A stretch of 16,418 nucleotides of DNA, from positions 1-16,418 of the forward strand of contig DDIS01000174.1 of assembly GCA_002338615.1 (NCBI GenBank), written 5' to 3'. This stretch comes from Proteobacteria bacterium UBA1844. GTDB lineage: Bacteria; Pseudomonadota; Gammaproteobacteria; Steroidobacterales; Woeseiaceae. A program made the translations under genes and the position numbers. This document shows positions 1 to 6,428 of this stretch, one piece after another. The notes beneath the pieces are model-generated. The model made no database searches, had not been told where the DNA came from, and saw nothing but the letters and a program-made list of their open reading frames with translations. The stretch's first letter is position 1, and every line of letters starts with the position of its first letter.

Positions 1-33
1 ATGTGTTCGGAATAATCTGTAAGCTATGTGTCG

Positions 34-67
34 CTAAGGACAAAGTGTCCCCGCAGGGGGCGCTTAG
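34..67. repeat. Compact inverted-repeat cluster downstream of the cyclase gene
   Basis: A small structured block lies 53 bp beyond the stop of the minus-strand cyclase gene. CTAAG (34-38) can pair with CTTAG (63-67). Inside, GGACA (38-42) pairs with TGTCC (46-50) around a 3-nt loop, or alternatively CCCC (49-52) pairs with GGGG (56-59) around GCA. No T-run follows on either strand, so it is a poor intrinsic terminator. It may be a REP-like palindromic unit or a Rho-assisted 3' end for the cyclase transcript. The rest of 1-119 holds two short perfect palindromes (GGTTCGAACC at 87-96, TCGCGCGA at 100-107) and no credible gene. Confidence 0.3.
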
Positions 68-119
68 ATAATTGGTGAGTGAACAAGGTTCGAACCGTAT
101 CGCGCGAAGCGAAGAAATA

Positions 120-1361
120 TCAGACTGGCGGCGTCGGTAATGGCAGTTTTCGATCTTCGATACCGAGCAATATTGGCTGGGCCGTTTCCCGGTAAATATT
201 GACTTTCGCATTGTAGGCAACGCGCGACAATCCATGCTTGTCCTTGATGTGCAGGCGGCGAATATTGAATTGCCCACCGCCCATGTTCTCGCCTGTCAGG
301 TAGCACTTGATCGCAGTTACACGCTCACCGGAAAACTCCATACCGCTGAGCTTTGCCAGATTGCCCTGGGCCCGTTGCAGGAAGGTGACGGCATCGAGGT
401 TTGCCTGGGTCTCGGCGGGGTCGAGGAACTCCGTCTCGACGACATCAGCGATAAAATCCCCGACGAGAATCTGGCCGGGCAGCGCGGCCTCAATCATTCG
501 CGCGAGTTCAATAGTGACATCGCCGACGATGAAGTCGTGCATGGTCGGGTTCAGTCCCTCGGCCTGGTGGAATTCGTAACAACTGCCCACGTGGAAACAG
601 GCGCGCAGCCTGGGCACGGCTTTTGATGTCGATTTGCCGCGGGCAATCGCATTGTCGGCCAGCACGATGTGCATGAAATGATACAAATTGACGTTTGCTT
701 CGAGCCCGTCATCACGGTTCCAGACGTAAAAGCCGTCACCACTGGAGGAGCGTGCGAAGTTGATACCCACCTCTCGTTCCATCATCTTTGCGTGTGCGGA
801 GTTGAGTGAATACGACAGGCTGTTGAGTTGCGTCATTTGCTCAAATGGTGTGAGCAAGCTGAAACCAACAATATCGAACAAGGTGACTGCACGGCTGGCT
901 ACGTAGTTGATACCGTAGCGACGAATCATTTTTTCAATGATTTGCGTTTCAACCTTGTGTCCACTCAGGGGCTCTCGGAGTGGCACGTAAACCGGCTGCA
1001 CGTCGAGCAGGCGCGCAACCTTTTGCATCTGCGTAAAATTGAGTTGTCGCTCGCCGGATATCAACTCCGTGATGAAGCGTGGTGATACTCGCGGTGGCAG
1101 GCCGTTTGCCTGTGTTGCCGTGTATTCGGCGATAGCGTAGTGCGGTACCACGAGGATCAGCACACCCTCGTCCAGCGATGCCCAGCTCAGGATGTTGTTC
1201 TGGCCGAGCGACCAGTGCTGGTGCAGTACGCGCTCGAGCTGGACCAGGTTGCTACGCTGCCGTAGCCCCATTTCCTGCGCGAGTCCAGCCAGTTGATCCA
1301 GATAGGGCGAAAAGTCGGCCATGCGACGGATGCCGGACTGGGAAAGGTCGTCAAGTTCCAT
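120..1361 (-). CDS. XRE-like HTH / class III nucleotidyl cyclase-domain fusion protein
   Basis: A 413-residue soluble protein with no signal peptide or membrane segment. Residues about 74-122 resemble an XRE/Cro helix-turn-helix: a helix from AIAEY, then GLPP, then the recognition-like stretch VSPRFITELISGER, then KVARLLDV. Residues about 155-305 look like a class III adenylate/guanylate cyclase catalytic domain. Both metal-binding aspartates are visible, Asp163 in FDIVGF and Asp209 in SSGDGFYVW. The later block, HDFIVGDVTIELARMIEAA followed by GQILVGD, keeps the conserved Arg (288), but the position of the transition-state Asn appears to be Ile284. Activity may therefore be lost or altered and the domain may act as a nucleotide sensor. 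The last 110 residues match nothing I recognise. The start is the ATG at 1361; Met14 is an alternative. The gene is divergent from the dehydratase gene, whose ATG is 55 bp away. The cyclase fold is fairly certain, the HTH assignment moderate, the biological role unknown. Confidence 0.75.
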   Translation of the reverse strand: MELDDLSQSGIRRMADFSPYLDQLAGLAQEMGLRQRSNLVQLERVLHQHWSLGQNNILSWASLDEGVLILVVPHYAIAEYTATQANGLPPRVSPRFITELISGERQLNFTQMQKVARLLDVQPVYVPLREPLSGHKVETQIIEKMIRRYGINYVASRAVTLFDIVGFSLLTPFEQMTQLNSLSYSLNSAHAKMMEREVGINFARSSSGDGFYVWNRDDGLEANVNLYHFMHIVLADNAIARGKSTSKAVPRLRACFHVGSCYEFHQAEGLNPTMHDFIVGDVTIELARMIEAALPGQILVGDFIADVVETEFLDPAETQANLDAVTFLQRAQGNLAKLSGMEFSGERVTAIKCYLTGENMGGGQFNIRRLHIKDKHGLSRVAYNAKVNIYRETAQPILLGIEDRKLPLPTPPV

Positions 1362-1424
1362 ACGGATTGGGAATTTTTGTCACACGTAGACAATATCACA
1401 AGTATTATGGGTACTTATGTCACA
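1362..1424. promoter_or_regulatory. Divergent intergenic control region with three TCACA repeats
   Basis: The 55-bp gap between the divergent cyclase and dehydratase genes must hold both promoters. On the plus strand TATTAT (1403-1408) is a plausible -10 box, with TTGTCA (1377-1382) as a poorly spaced -35 (20 bp). Transcription would then begin only a few bases before the ATG at 1417, so the mRNA would be nearly leaderless. Three direct repeats are present: TGTCACA at 1378-1384, TATCACA at 1394-1400, TGTCACA at 1418-1424. They look like factor half-sites. The matching TGTGA half of a CRP site is absent at the right spacing, so the regulator cannot be named. Confidence 0.35.
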
Positions 1425-2388
1425 AAGTGCACCTGATTTAGATGAACTGGCCGTGCTTCGCGAGCAATTGCGAGGCGAGATCGTATGTACGCCGACCATA
1501 CGTTGCGCCGGTCTCGAAGACCAGCTAGGCGGTTCGATGCGCATCTACGGCAAGCTCGAATTCCTGCAGCGCACGGGCACGTTCAAGGCGCGCGGCGCGC
1601 TGGCAACGGTTCGTAGCCTGTCCGAGGAACAACGAAAGGCCGGAGTAACCGCTGTCAGTGCCGGCAACCACGCCATTGCAACCGCATATGCCGCGCGTAT
1701 ATCGGGCACGACGGCGAAGGTTGTGATGACGGCATCGGCGAACCCGTATCGGGTCGCCGCCAGTCGTGGCTACGGCGCCGAAGTCGTGATCGTGAACGAC
1801 GTACACGAAGCATTCAGGGTGGCGGACAAAATCCAGACCGATGAAGGCCGGTATTTCGTGCACCCTTTCGAGGGCCGGCAGGTTGCGCTGGGGACCGGGA
1901 CCATTGGACTTGAGCTGGCTGAGCAAATCGAGGCACCGGATGCAATCCTGATTGCCGTGGGCGGCGGCGGCCTCATCGGCGGTCTCGGGAATGCAATCAA
2001 GCAACTTTGGCCACGAACCGAAGTGATAGGCGTTGAACCGGAGGGTGCGGACTCGATGAGCCGCAGTCTTGCCGCGGGCAAACCGGAAGCGATCGACGCA
2101 GTGCGCACAATTGCGGATAGTCTCGGTGCGCCGTATGCCTGCCCGTGGTCGTTCAAACTATGCCAGGACAACATCGACCGGATGGTGCTCGTCAGCGATG
2201 AGCAGCTCCGCGGCGCGATGGGGCTTCTGTTCCAGCATATGAAAATTGCAGTAGAGCCGGCGTGCGCAGCAACAACAGCAGCCTTGCTCGGTCCGCTTGC
2301 AGAATCGCTGGCCGGGCGGCGCGTACTGCTGGTGTTTTGCGGCAGCAATATTGACTGGGCGACCTTTCGTTCGCAGGTCAGAGATTAG
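1417..2388 (+). CDS. Fold-type II PLP threonine/serine dehydratase (ammonia-lyase)
   Basis: A 323-residue cytoplasmic enzyme of the serine/threonine dehydratase family, expected to deaminate L-threonine or L-serine to 2-oxobutyrate or pyruvate. Visible hallmarks: the Schiff-base lysine Lys57 in TGTFKARGA, the substrate loop SAGNHA (81-86), and the phosphate-binding glycine loop VGGGGLIGG (181-189). Near the C-terminus, FCGSNID places Cys308 where the residue contacting the PLP pyridine nitrogen is expected. Many bacterial enzymes have Ser there and mammalian serine dehydratase has Cys. No ACT regulatory domain follows, so this is the short, catabolic-type form rather than allosteric biosynthetic IlvA. 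Hydroxyaspartate ammonia-lyase or serine racemase activity cannot be excluded. The next gene begins 9 bp after its stop, so the two are probably co-transcribed. Confidence 0.88.
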   Translation: MSQSAPDLDELAVLREQLRGEIVCTPTIRCAGLEDQLGGSMRIYGKLEFLQRTGTFKARGALATVRSLSEEQRKAGVTAVSAGNHAIATAYAARISGTTAKVVMTASANPYRVAASRGYGAEVVIVNDVHEAFRVADKIQTDEGRYFVHPFEGRQVALGTGTIGLELAEQIEAPDAILIAVGGGGLIGGLGNAIKQLWPRTEVIGVEPEGADSMSRSLAAGKPEAIDAVRTIADSLGAPYACPWSFKLCQDNIDRMVLVSDEQLRGAMGLLFQHMKIAVEPACAATTAALLGPLAESLAGRRVLLVFCGSNIDWATFRSQVRD

Positions 2389-2397
2389 GCGCGCCGC

Positions 2398-3792
2398 ATG
2401 AACAAACTTATTGAATCGCTGCAGCAGATTGTCGGCCCCAACGCCAGTGTAACGGAGCCCGATCTGTTGCAGCCGCACCTCACTGAGTGGCGTGATCGGG
2501 TCAGGGGCAAGACGCCCATCTTGTTGTTGCCCGATTCGACGGCAAAAGTAGCGGCCATTGTCAGAGCCTGTGCCGCCGCGGGAACGTCGATCGTGCCACA
2601 GGGTGGCAATACCGGCATGTGTGCCGGCGCTGTACCCGATGGATCCGGCACGCAGGTTATCGTTAACCTGGCCAGGATGAACCAGATACGGTCGGTGGAT
2701 CCCACGGACTTTTCACTGGTTGCAGAAGCGGGCTGCATTTTGGCGGATGTGCAGACAGCAGCCAGCGCAGTGGGCTGCTATTTTCCGCTTAGCCTGGGCG
2801 GCGAAGGCAGCTGCCAGATCGGCGGTAACCTGGCAACGAACGCGGGCGGCATAAATGTGCTGCGTTACGGTACTGCGCGCGACCTGGCACTGGGGCTGGA
2901 AGTGGTGCTGGCTGACGGCCGCGTATGGGACGGCCTGAAAACACTGCGCAAAGACACAGCAGGCTATGACCTCAAGCAACTTTTTATTGGCAGCGAAGGC
3001 ACCCTGGGGATAATTACCACGGTCGCAGTAAAGTTATTTCCGCCGCCTGGCGCACTGACCACGGCCCTGGTTGCGGTACCTACGGCGAGCGATGCCGTTG
3101 CCTTGCTGGCTGAACTGCGCGCGCTACTGCCTGAGCGTATTGAGGCGTACGAGTTGATAGCGAAGCGGGCAATCGAATTCGTACTGCGGCATATTCCAGG
3201 CACTCGTTTGCCGTTCGACGAGGCGTATCCGTGGTACGTACTGATGGATATAGCCTCTGGCGGAGATTCGCAGCACCTCGAAGTGGCGCTTGCAAAAGCC
3301 CATACCGACGGTCAGATCATTGATGCCGTCATCGCCAAGAACGCAACTGAAGCCGAGCAGCTGTGGCGCATGCGGCACTCGATCTCCGAGGCGGAGAAGC
3401 GCGAGGGCCGCGGTATCAAACACGATATATCAGTGCCGGTCGGACGCATGGCTGAATTTCTGCAGGAAGCCGAGACTCGTCTCGCACAACTGTGCCCGCA
3501 GGCTATCCCGGTAATATTTGGCCATGTTGGCGATGGCAATTTGCACTACAATGCGCTGCTTTCGAACGCGGTACCGGAAGCCGATTTGGGCCGGCTTGCC
3601 GAGGATGTTACCCGCGTAATATACGAACTTGTGACAACTATGCGTGGCAGCATCAGCGCCGAACACGGCATTGGTGTTCTCAAGAAGTCGGCGCTGGAAA
3701 CGTATTCGAGCCCCGTGGCACTGGATATGATGAGGGCCCTCAAGGTGGCCCTCGATCCGGACTGTATCTTGAATCCGGGCAAAGTATTTTGA
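2398..3792 (+). CDS. FAD-linked D-2-hydroxyacid dehydrogenase, D-2-hydroxyglutarate dehydrogenase-like
   Basis: A 464-residue flavoprotein of the FAD-binding type 4 (PCMH) / FAD-oxidase C family that includes D-2-hydroxyglutarate dehydrogenase, GlcD and D-lactate dehydrogenase. FAD-contacting motifs are PQGGNTG (67-73), GGNLATNAGG (142-151) and GSEGTLGII (198-206). The C-terminal cap has GHVGDGNLH (375-383) and AEHGIG (421-426); His376, His383 and His423 correspond to the metal-binding histidines of the D-2-hydroxyglutarate dehydrogenases. Length also fits that group. The probable reaction is D-2-hydroxyglutarate to 2-oxoglutarate with electrons passed to ETF or quinone. In Pseudomonas such enzymes clear the 2-hydroxyglutarate made by SerA. 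Substrate is inferred, since glycolate and D-lactate enzymes share these motifs. It follows the dehydratase closely, suggesting a shared transcript and a possible link through hydroxy- and amino-acid breakdown. The start ATG has no strong Shine-Dalgarno, consistent with coupling. Confidence 0.85.
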   Translation: MNKLIESLQQIVGPNASVTEPDLLQPHLTEWRDRVRGKTPILLLPDSTAKVAAIVRACAAAGTSIVPQGGNTGMCAGAVPDGSGTQVIVNLARMNQIRSVDPTDFSLVAEAGCILADVQTAASAVGCYFPLSLGGEGSCQIGGNLATNAGGINVLRYGTARDLALGLEVVLADGRVWDGLKTLRKDTAGYDLKQLFIGSEGTLGIITTVAVKLFPPPGALTTALVAVPTASDAVALLAELRALLPERIEAYELIAKRAIEFVLRHIPGTRLPFDEAYPWYVLMDIASGGDSQHLEVALAKAHTDGQIIDAVIAKNATEAEQLWRMRHSISEAEKREGRGIKHDISVPVGRMAEFLQEAETRLAQLCPQAIPVIFGHVGDGNLHYNALLSNAVPEADLGRLAEDVTRVIYELVTTMRGSISAEHGIGVLKKSALETYSSPVALDMMRALKVALDPDCILNPGKVF

Positions 3793-3813
3793 CGACTGGT
3801 TCCGCGAGTCAAT

Positions 3814-3843
3814 TTGACTTAAAAGCTAGAATGGGTCTGTAAC
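3814..3843 (+). promoter_or_regulatory. Possible promoter of the Ser/Thr kinase gene
   Basis: In the 70-bp gap before the kinase gene, TTGACT (3814-3819) is a good -35 match. An 18-bp spacer leads to the weaker -10 candidate TGTAAC (3838-3843). TAGAAT (3827-3832) is a better -10 by sequence, but it is only 7 bp from that -35 and has no good partner. The region is A/T-rich compared with its surroundings, which favours an initiation site, but which boxes are used cannot be decided here. Confidence 0.3.
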
Positions 3844-3862
3844 TGGAAAAGCCTTTAAAAAA

Positions 3863-6343
3863 ATGAGTGCTGATTCACAAAAAATTCGCGAAATTCTGAC
3901 CGAGCCGCTGACGGATCTCGACGATACCCTGGGCACCAGCATGGACGATGTGCGCCTGCTGGACGATATCCAGGCGCGTATCGGCGGCCTCCTGACGGAT
4001 GGCCAGGGTGTGGCGAAAGAGATTCGGGCCGTATTGCAGGAGCGTTTTGACGACGGCGAACTGCGTAAAGAGACCTACCAGTTGGTTAAATCCATGCTGG
4101 AAAAGCACGTGAATGACGACCAGGGAAAATCGCCACGTGGAAGCGACCGCCAGCGCTCCGGTTCCAGCACGCTCAGTGAACTCGACGATCATACGGCTGA
4201 ACTTGCCGGACTCGATGCGGGCCTCACAGGTGTGAATGAAGATGCATTCGCGGCCACTGCCGTGATTCCCGACCATGTATTCCAACCCAAGAGCGCTGAC
4301 GATCAGGTACAGGTCGGTTCTGTGTTGCGCGACCGCTTTCTGCTCCAGGAGCGGGTCTCCGGCGGTAGCATGGGCGTGGTGTACAAAGCCCTTGATCGGC
4401 GCATGGCCGAAGCCGGTGCCGCGGCGCCTTATGTAGCGATCAAGATTCTGTCACCGCAGCTGTCGCAAAACGCACAGGCACTGCGAGCGCTACAACAGGA
4501 GGCCGCGAAAGGCCGCTGCATGGCGCACCCGAATATTGTCCGTTTCATCGATCTCGACCGCGATGACTCCTTGTATTTCATCGTCATGGAATGGCTCGAT
4601 GGCGAAACTCTTGCGCACATACTCGATTCATCCGATGGCAAGCCCATGGATGTCGAACACGCCATCGTGATCGTCAAGCAGATGGCCAGTGCGCTCGACT
4701 ACGCCCATCGCTGCGGCATCGTGCACGCCGATGTGAAGCCGGGCAACATCATGATTCTGCCGACCGGCACAGCAAAGCTGTTTGATTTTGGTGTGGCGCG
4801 GGTCAGGCAAACGCAGAAACCTGGCGATAAGGAATTCAACCCGAGCGTACTTGGTGCGCTGACGCCGGCGTACTCAAGTATGCAGGTACTGACGGGTGAA
4901 GAGCCCGTGCCAACCGACGACGTATTTTCGCTGGGCTGCCTGTTCTATCGCCTGGTCGCGGGTTATCGCGTCTTTGGCCCTCGCAATGCCGCCGAAGCGG
5001 CTGAAGAGGGCATGAAGCCGCAGCGGCCGCACGGCTTGACGGACAACCAGTGGCGCGCGCTCAAAAAAGCCATTTCGTTTTCACGCGTGACTCGTTTTCA
5101 GTCTATGGACGAGTTTCTCGACGCCTTGCAGGATCACTCCGATGAGACCGTCGCCCTCGAAGTTGGTGAGCCGCTCGGGACTGTTGAGCATGGCGGTTCC
5201 TGGGGTTGGTTACTGGCACTGATTGCGCTGCTGATGCTTATCGGCTTCGGCGCGTTTCAGTTCGGGTTTGTGGAGCCGCCTGCATGGGCAGGCAAGGCAC
5301 AGGTATGGATCGACGGTAAGCTGGCAGCGCTTGCGAAATTCAGCGATGAGTTGTCTGGCGAGGAGACGGGGGAGCCCGCACCCGTTGTTGAACAGACACC
5401 AGCACCCGACGCGTCAGCGACATCGGCATCATCGCCACCGACGGCGGAACAATCGTCGGAGATCAGCGCCACGCCGGATGGCAACGACACGGGCACTGGA
5501 ACGCTTGTCGAGGATGCCGCTGAAGAGACCGTATTGACACCGGCTGGCGACACCAGCGCTGCAGATAGTGCGATCGATTACTCGGCGCTACCGATGGCCG
5601 ACTTCGAGATACCGCTTGACGGGATGCGCGCGGAAGTTTCGCCGTTTATTGTTACTCTGCGCGAAAACGGGTCACCTGTTACCGTAGACCTGATCAAAAC
5701 TGCTGGCGTTGACTTGCCAATGCAATTGCGGCTCGAAGAAGTAGGCTACAGCGGTAATCGCTCGCCCTGGGCTTCCGGTCAGTACCGGATATCCCCAAGC
5801 GGCGTCATCGATATTCCGGCCGGTCAGGACCGTGCGCGGGTAACGCTGACCATGGCATCGGATCCGTTGCGTGAAGCAGACCAGGTATCTACTTTGCGGG
5901 TTCGCCAGGCGGACTCCACCACCAGCCAACTCGCCACGATTGAAGTCAACCTGGAAGACGACGACCAGCGTGCATTCGAGGCCGGGTTACCGACCAATAC
6001 GATTGGTTTTGCTGTCAGCCAGATATCCGTACGGGAGCGCGACCCCGTCGTGCAGATTGATGTATTGCGCTTTAACCCCGACGATTCGCAAATCGTGGTT
6101 GGTTACGAGGTTCGTGATATCACGGCAACCGAAGGTGAAGACTATTTTTCACCCGGCGGCTATTCGGTTTCGTTTGGTCCGGGACAACGCTCGGCTCGCT
6201 TGCTTATTCCTCTGGTGCAAGACTCGATCAGCGAAGGTGATGAGGCGTTTACCGTCGAACTCGCAACGCACGACCAGGAAGCGATAGACGACGTCTTCCA
6301 GCGTATTGTCGTGATAATTCGGGATGACGAGACAGTACGTTAG
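3863..6343 (+). CDS. Membrane-anchored Ser/Thr protein kinase with two extracytoplasmic Calx-beta domains
   Basis: An 826-residue protein. Residues 1-150 are a charged, mostly helical region I do not recognise. Residues about 155-425 form a Hanks-type kinase: glycine loop VSGGSMGVVY (165-174), VAIK Lys194, helix-C Glu213, catalytic VHADVKPGN (287-295; Asp290, Lys292, Asn295), DFG (308-310) and TDDVFSLG (351-358). HAD replaces HRD, making it a non-RD kinase, and the APE motif is degenerate (YSSMQ). One transmembrane helix lies at about 447-469. A Pro/Ala/Thr/Ser-rich linker follows (about 500-575). Two beta-rich modules come next, about 577-700 and 712-823. The second has the clear Calx-beta pattern: VSVRERD, ATEGEDY, SVSFGPGQ, ISEGDEAFTVEL and a terminal RDDE. 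The first ends in LEDDD. The predicted topology is cytoplasmic kinase and periplasmic Calx-beta sensor. The start ATG at 3863 follows an A-rich stretch with only a weak, distant GGAA. Confidence 0.85.
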   Translation: MSADSQKIREILTEPLTDLDDTLGTSMDDVRLLDDIQARIGGLLTDGQGVAKEIRAVLQERFDDGELRKETYQLVKSMLEKHVNDDQGKSPRGSDRQRSGSSTLSELDDHTAELAGLDAGLTGVNEDAFAATAVIPDHVFQPKSADDQVQVGSVLRDRFLLQERVSGGSMGVVYKALDRRMAEAGAAAPYVAIKILSPQLSQNAQALRALQQEAAKGRCMAHPNIVRFIDLDRDDSLYFIVMEWLDGETLAHILDSSDGKPMDVEHAIVIVKQMASALDYAHRCGIVHADVKPGNIMILPTGTAKLFDFGVARVRQTQKPGDKEFNPSVLGALTPAYSSMQVLTGEEPVPTDDVFSLGCLFYRLVAGYRVFGPRNAAEAAEEGMKPQRPHGLTDNQWRALKKAISFSRVTRFQSMDEFLDALQDHSDETVALEVGEPLGTVEHGGSWGWLLALIALLMLIGFGAFQFGFVEPPAWAGKAQVWIDGKLAALAKFSDELSGEETGEPAPVVEQTPAPDASATSASSPPTAEQSSEISATPDGNDTGTGTLVEDAAEETVLTPAGDTSAADSAIDYSALPMADFEIPLDGMRAEVSPFIVTLRENGSPVTVDLIKTAGVDLPMQLRLEEVGYSGNRSPWASGQYRISPSGVIDIPAGQDRARVTLTMASDPLREADQVSTLRVRQADSTTSQLATIEVNLEDDDQRAFEAGLPTNTIGFAVSQISVRERDPVVQIDVLRFNPDDSQIVVGYEVRDITATEGEDYFSPGGYSVSFGPGQRSARLLIPLVQDSISEGDEAFTVELATHDQEAIDDVFQRIVVIIRDDETVR

Positions 6344-6386
6344 ATAGTTCTAAGTCCACCAGGCTGTTAAACTCCGCTCGTTTCAC

Positions 6387-6402
6387 ACACTGGCAACAGT
6401 GT
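6387..6402. promoter_or_regulatory. Palindrome upstream of ilvD, possible operator
   Basis: ACACTGGCAACAGTGT is a perfect 6-bp inverted repeat around a 4-bp centre, 26 bp before the ilvD start. It lies between a weak -35-like TTCACA (6382-6387) and a weak -10-like TTGTAA (6406-6411), the position expected of a repressor operator. No T-run follows, so it is unlikely to be the terminator of the kinase gene. The cognate regulator is unknown. Confidence 0.3.
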
Positions 6403-6428
6403 CTCTTGTAACGAATTGAGCGAATAGC

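Noticed and set aside
87..96. GGTTCGAACC as the T-arm of a tRNA
   Set aside because: The flanking bases do not form a 5-bp T-stem, and there is no acceptor, anticodon or D-arm around it.
1378..1424. CRP (cAMP receptor) binding site near the cyclase gene
   Set aside because: TCACA half-sites occur, but none has a TGTGA half 6 bp upstream. All three repeats are in the same orientation.
3492..3842. 116-codon plus-strand frame overlapping the 3' end of the FAD dehydrogenase gene
   Set aside because: It is out of frame with a strongly conserved domain containing GHVGDGNLH and AEHGIG, and its translation has no recognisable features.
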